NCBI GenBank assembly: GCA_903970355.1
Contig: CAJCIF010000416.1
Location: 1 to 5,145 of the forward strand
Length of the DNA: 5,145 bases
Origin: Actinomycetota bacterium
GTDB taxonomy: Bacteria; Cyanobacteriota; Vampirovibrionia; Obscuribacterales; Obscuribacteraceae
Direction of reading: 5' to 3'
In this document: positions 4,862 to 5,145 of the stretch, piece by piece
Layout of the letters: each line of letters starts with the position of its first letter
How positions within the stretch are numbered: position 1 is the first letter of the stretch
Made by a program: the position numbers and the translations under genes
The notes under the pieces: generated by a model
Told to the model about the DNA's origin: nothing
Database searches by the model: none
What the model saw: the letters and a program-made list of their open reading frames with translations, nothing else

Positions 4862-5145
4862 GTGGTCAATAAGAATTCATGGACGATGGCGCTGGGAGCT
4901 GTCGTGCTCGCAGCTACCTTTGCTATTCCGATTTCGGCTCAGTCCTGGCCTATTAAAGTAAAAGTATCGGACGGCGATGGTGAGACAGTAGAGTACAAGA
5001 AAGGCATTCTGGGAGATCGAAAGACCCTGGTCAAAGACCGCATAGGTGATGTCTACGAAAATTCGCGTGGGCTCTTTGGCATTACAAACACACAGCAAAT
5101 AGGAGTCCTGGGCAACGGCGTAAAGCATCATCGCGGCATCATTCC
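4862..5145 (+). CDS. Unrecognised exported protein with 22-residue repeats, N-terminal part, cut by window edge
   Basis: Ninety-four codons are visible from the GTG at 4862. Residues 1-26 form a classical Sec signal peptide: a short polar, basic N-region (NKNSWT), a hydrophobic core (MALGAVVLAATFAIPI, 9-24) and a likely cut after SA at 25-26. The mature chain begins QSWPIKVKV with a polar DGDGE stretch. It then shows a 22-residue periodicity: KKGILG at 46-51, SRGLFG at 68-73 and HRGII at 90-94. Within each full unit a Thr (T55/T77) and a Gly-Asp/Asn pair (G62-D63/G84-N85) fall at the same place. I do not recognise the family. A secreted or cell-envelope protein with a repeat (solenoid-like) fold is a fair inference, but its role is unknown. 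It is divergent from the min operon, and the C-terminus lies outside the window. Confidence 0.75.
   Translation, partial: MVNKNSWTMALGAVVLAATFAIPISAQSWPIKVKVSDGDGETVEYKKGILGDRKTLVKDRIGDVYENSRGLFGITNTQQIGVLGNGVKHHRGII

Noticed and set aside
4877..5131. Minus-strand 84-codon frame opposite the secreted-protein gene
   Set aside because: The plus-strand reading has a signal peptide, a ribosome site and an internal repeat; the minus-strand reading has none of these.
1..5145. CRISPR array, insertion sequence, tRNA/rRNA or phage-type module
   Set aside because: No regularly spaced direct repeats, transposase motifs, terminal inverted repeats, tRNA-like cloverleaf or phage genes were seen; the window is chromosomal core sequence with two unassigned flanking genes.

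Overview
The window (5,145 bases, moderate GC) holds a complete minus-strand cell-division and cell-shape operon, minC-minD-minE-rodA. It is flanked by an incomplete minus-strand UbiA-type prenyltransferase gene at the left edge, an unrecognised plus-strand gene of 170 codons, and the start of a plus-strand gene for a secreted protein with short repeats at the right edge. Having minE as well as minC and minD, with rodA directly downstream, fits several rod-shaped bacterial groups, including Clostridia-like lineages, Deinococcus-Thermus and the Cyanobacteria/Vampirovibrionota group. The RodA is longer than the E. coli protein and MinC has a long acidic linker. Together with the prenyltransferase type, this makes a cyanobacterium-related (for example Vampirovibrionota/Obscuribacter-like) source a reasonable guess. 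That is inference only; no marker in the window settles it.

Layout. 1-485 (minus): N-terminal 161 codons of a UbiA/MqnP-type prenyltransferase. 486-661: divergent intergenic region with a good plus-strand promoter and a 10-bp palindrome at its predicted start point. 662-1174 (plus): unrecognised 170-residue soluble protein. 1175-1197: 23-base convergent gap with only a weak hairpin. 1198-2496 rodA, 2506-2778 minE, 2778-3593 minD and 3639-4493 minC, all minus and transcribed from right to left. 4494-4861: control region with two overlapping sigma70-like promoters firing into minC, and a GC-rich hairpin element in the leader. 4862-5145 (plus): N-terminal 94 codons of an exported protein with a 22-residue repeat.

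How the genes work together. MinD (membrane ATPase), MinC (FtsZ inhibitor) and MinE (MinD ATPase activator) form the oscillating or patterning system that restricts Z-ring assembly to mid-cell. RodA is the SEDS glycosyltransferase that polymerises glycan strands during side-wall elongation. Tight spacing (45 bp, a 1-base overlap, 9 bp) indicates a single transcript that joins division-site placement to elongation. The prenyltransferase probably belongs to quinone synthesis and is not functionally tied to the operon. No mobile element, CRISPR array, tRNA or rRNA was seen. The core of the window is well-known biology. The least explained parts are the two unrecognised genes and the minC leader.
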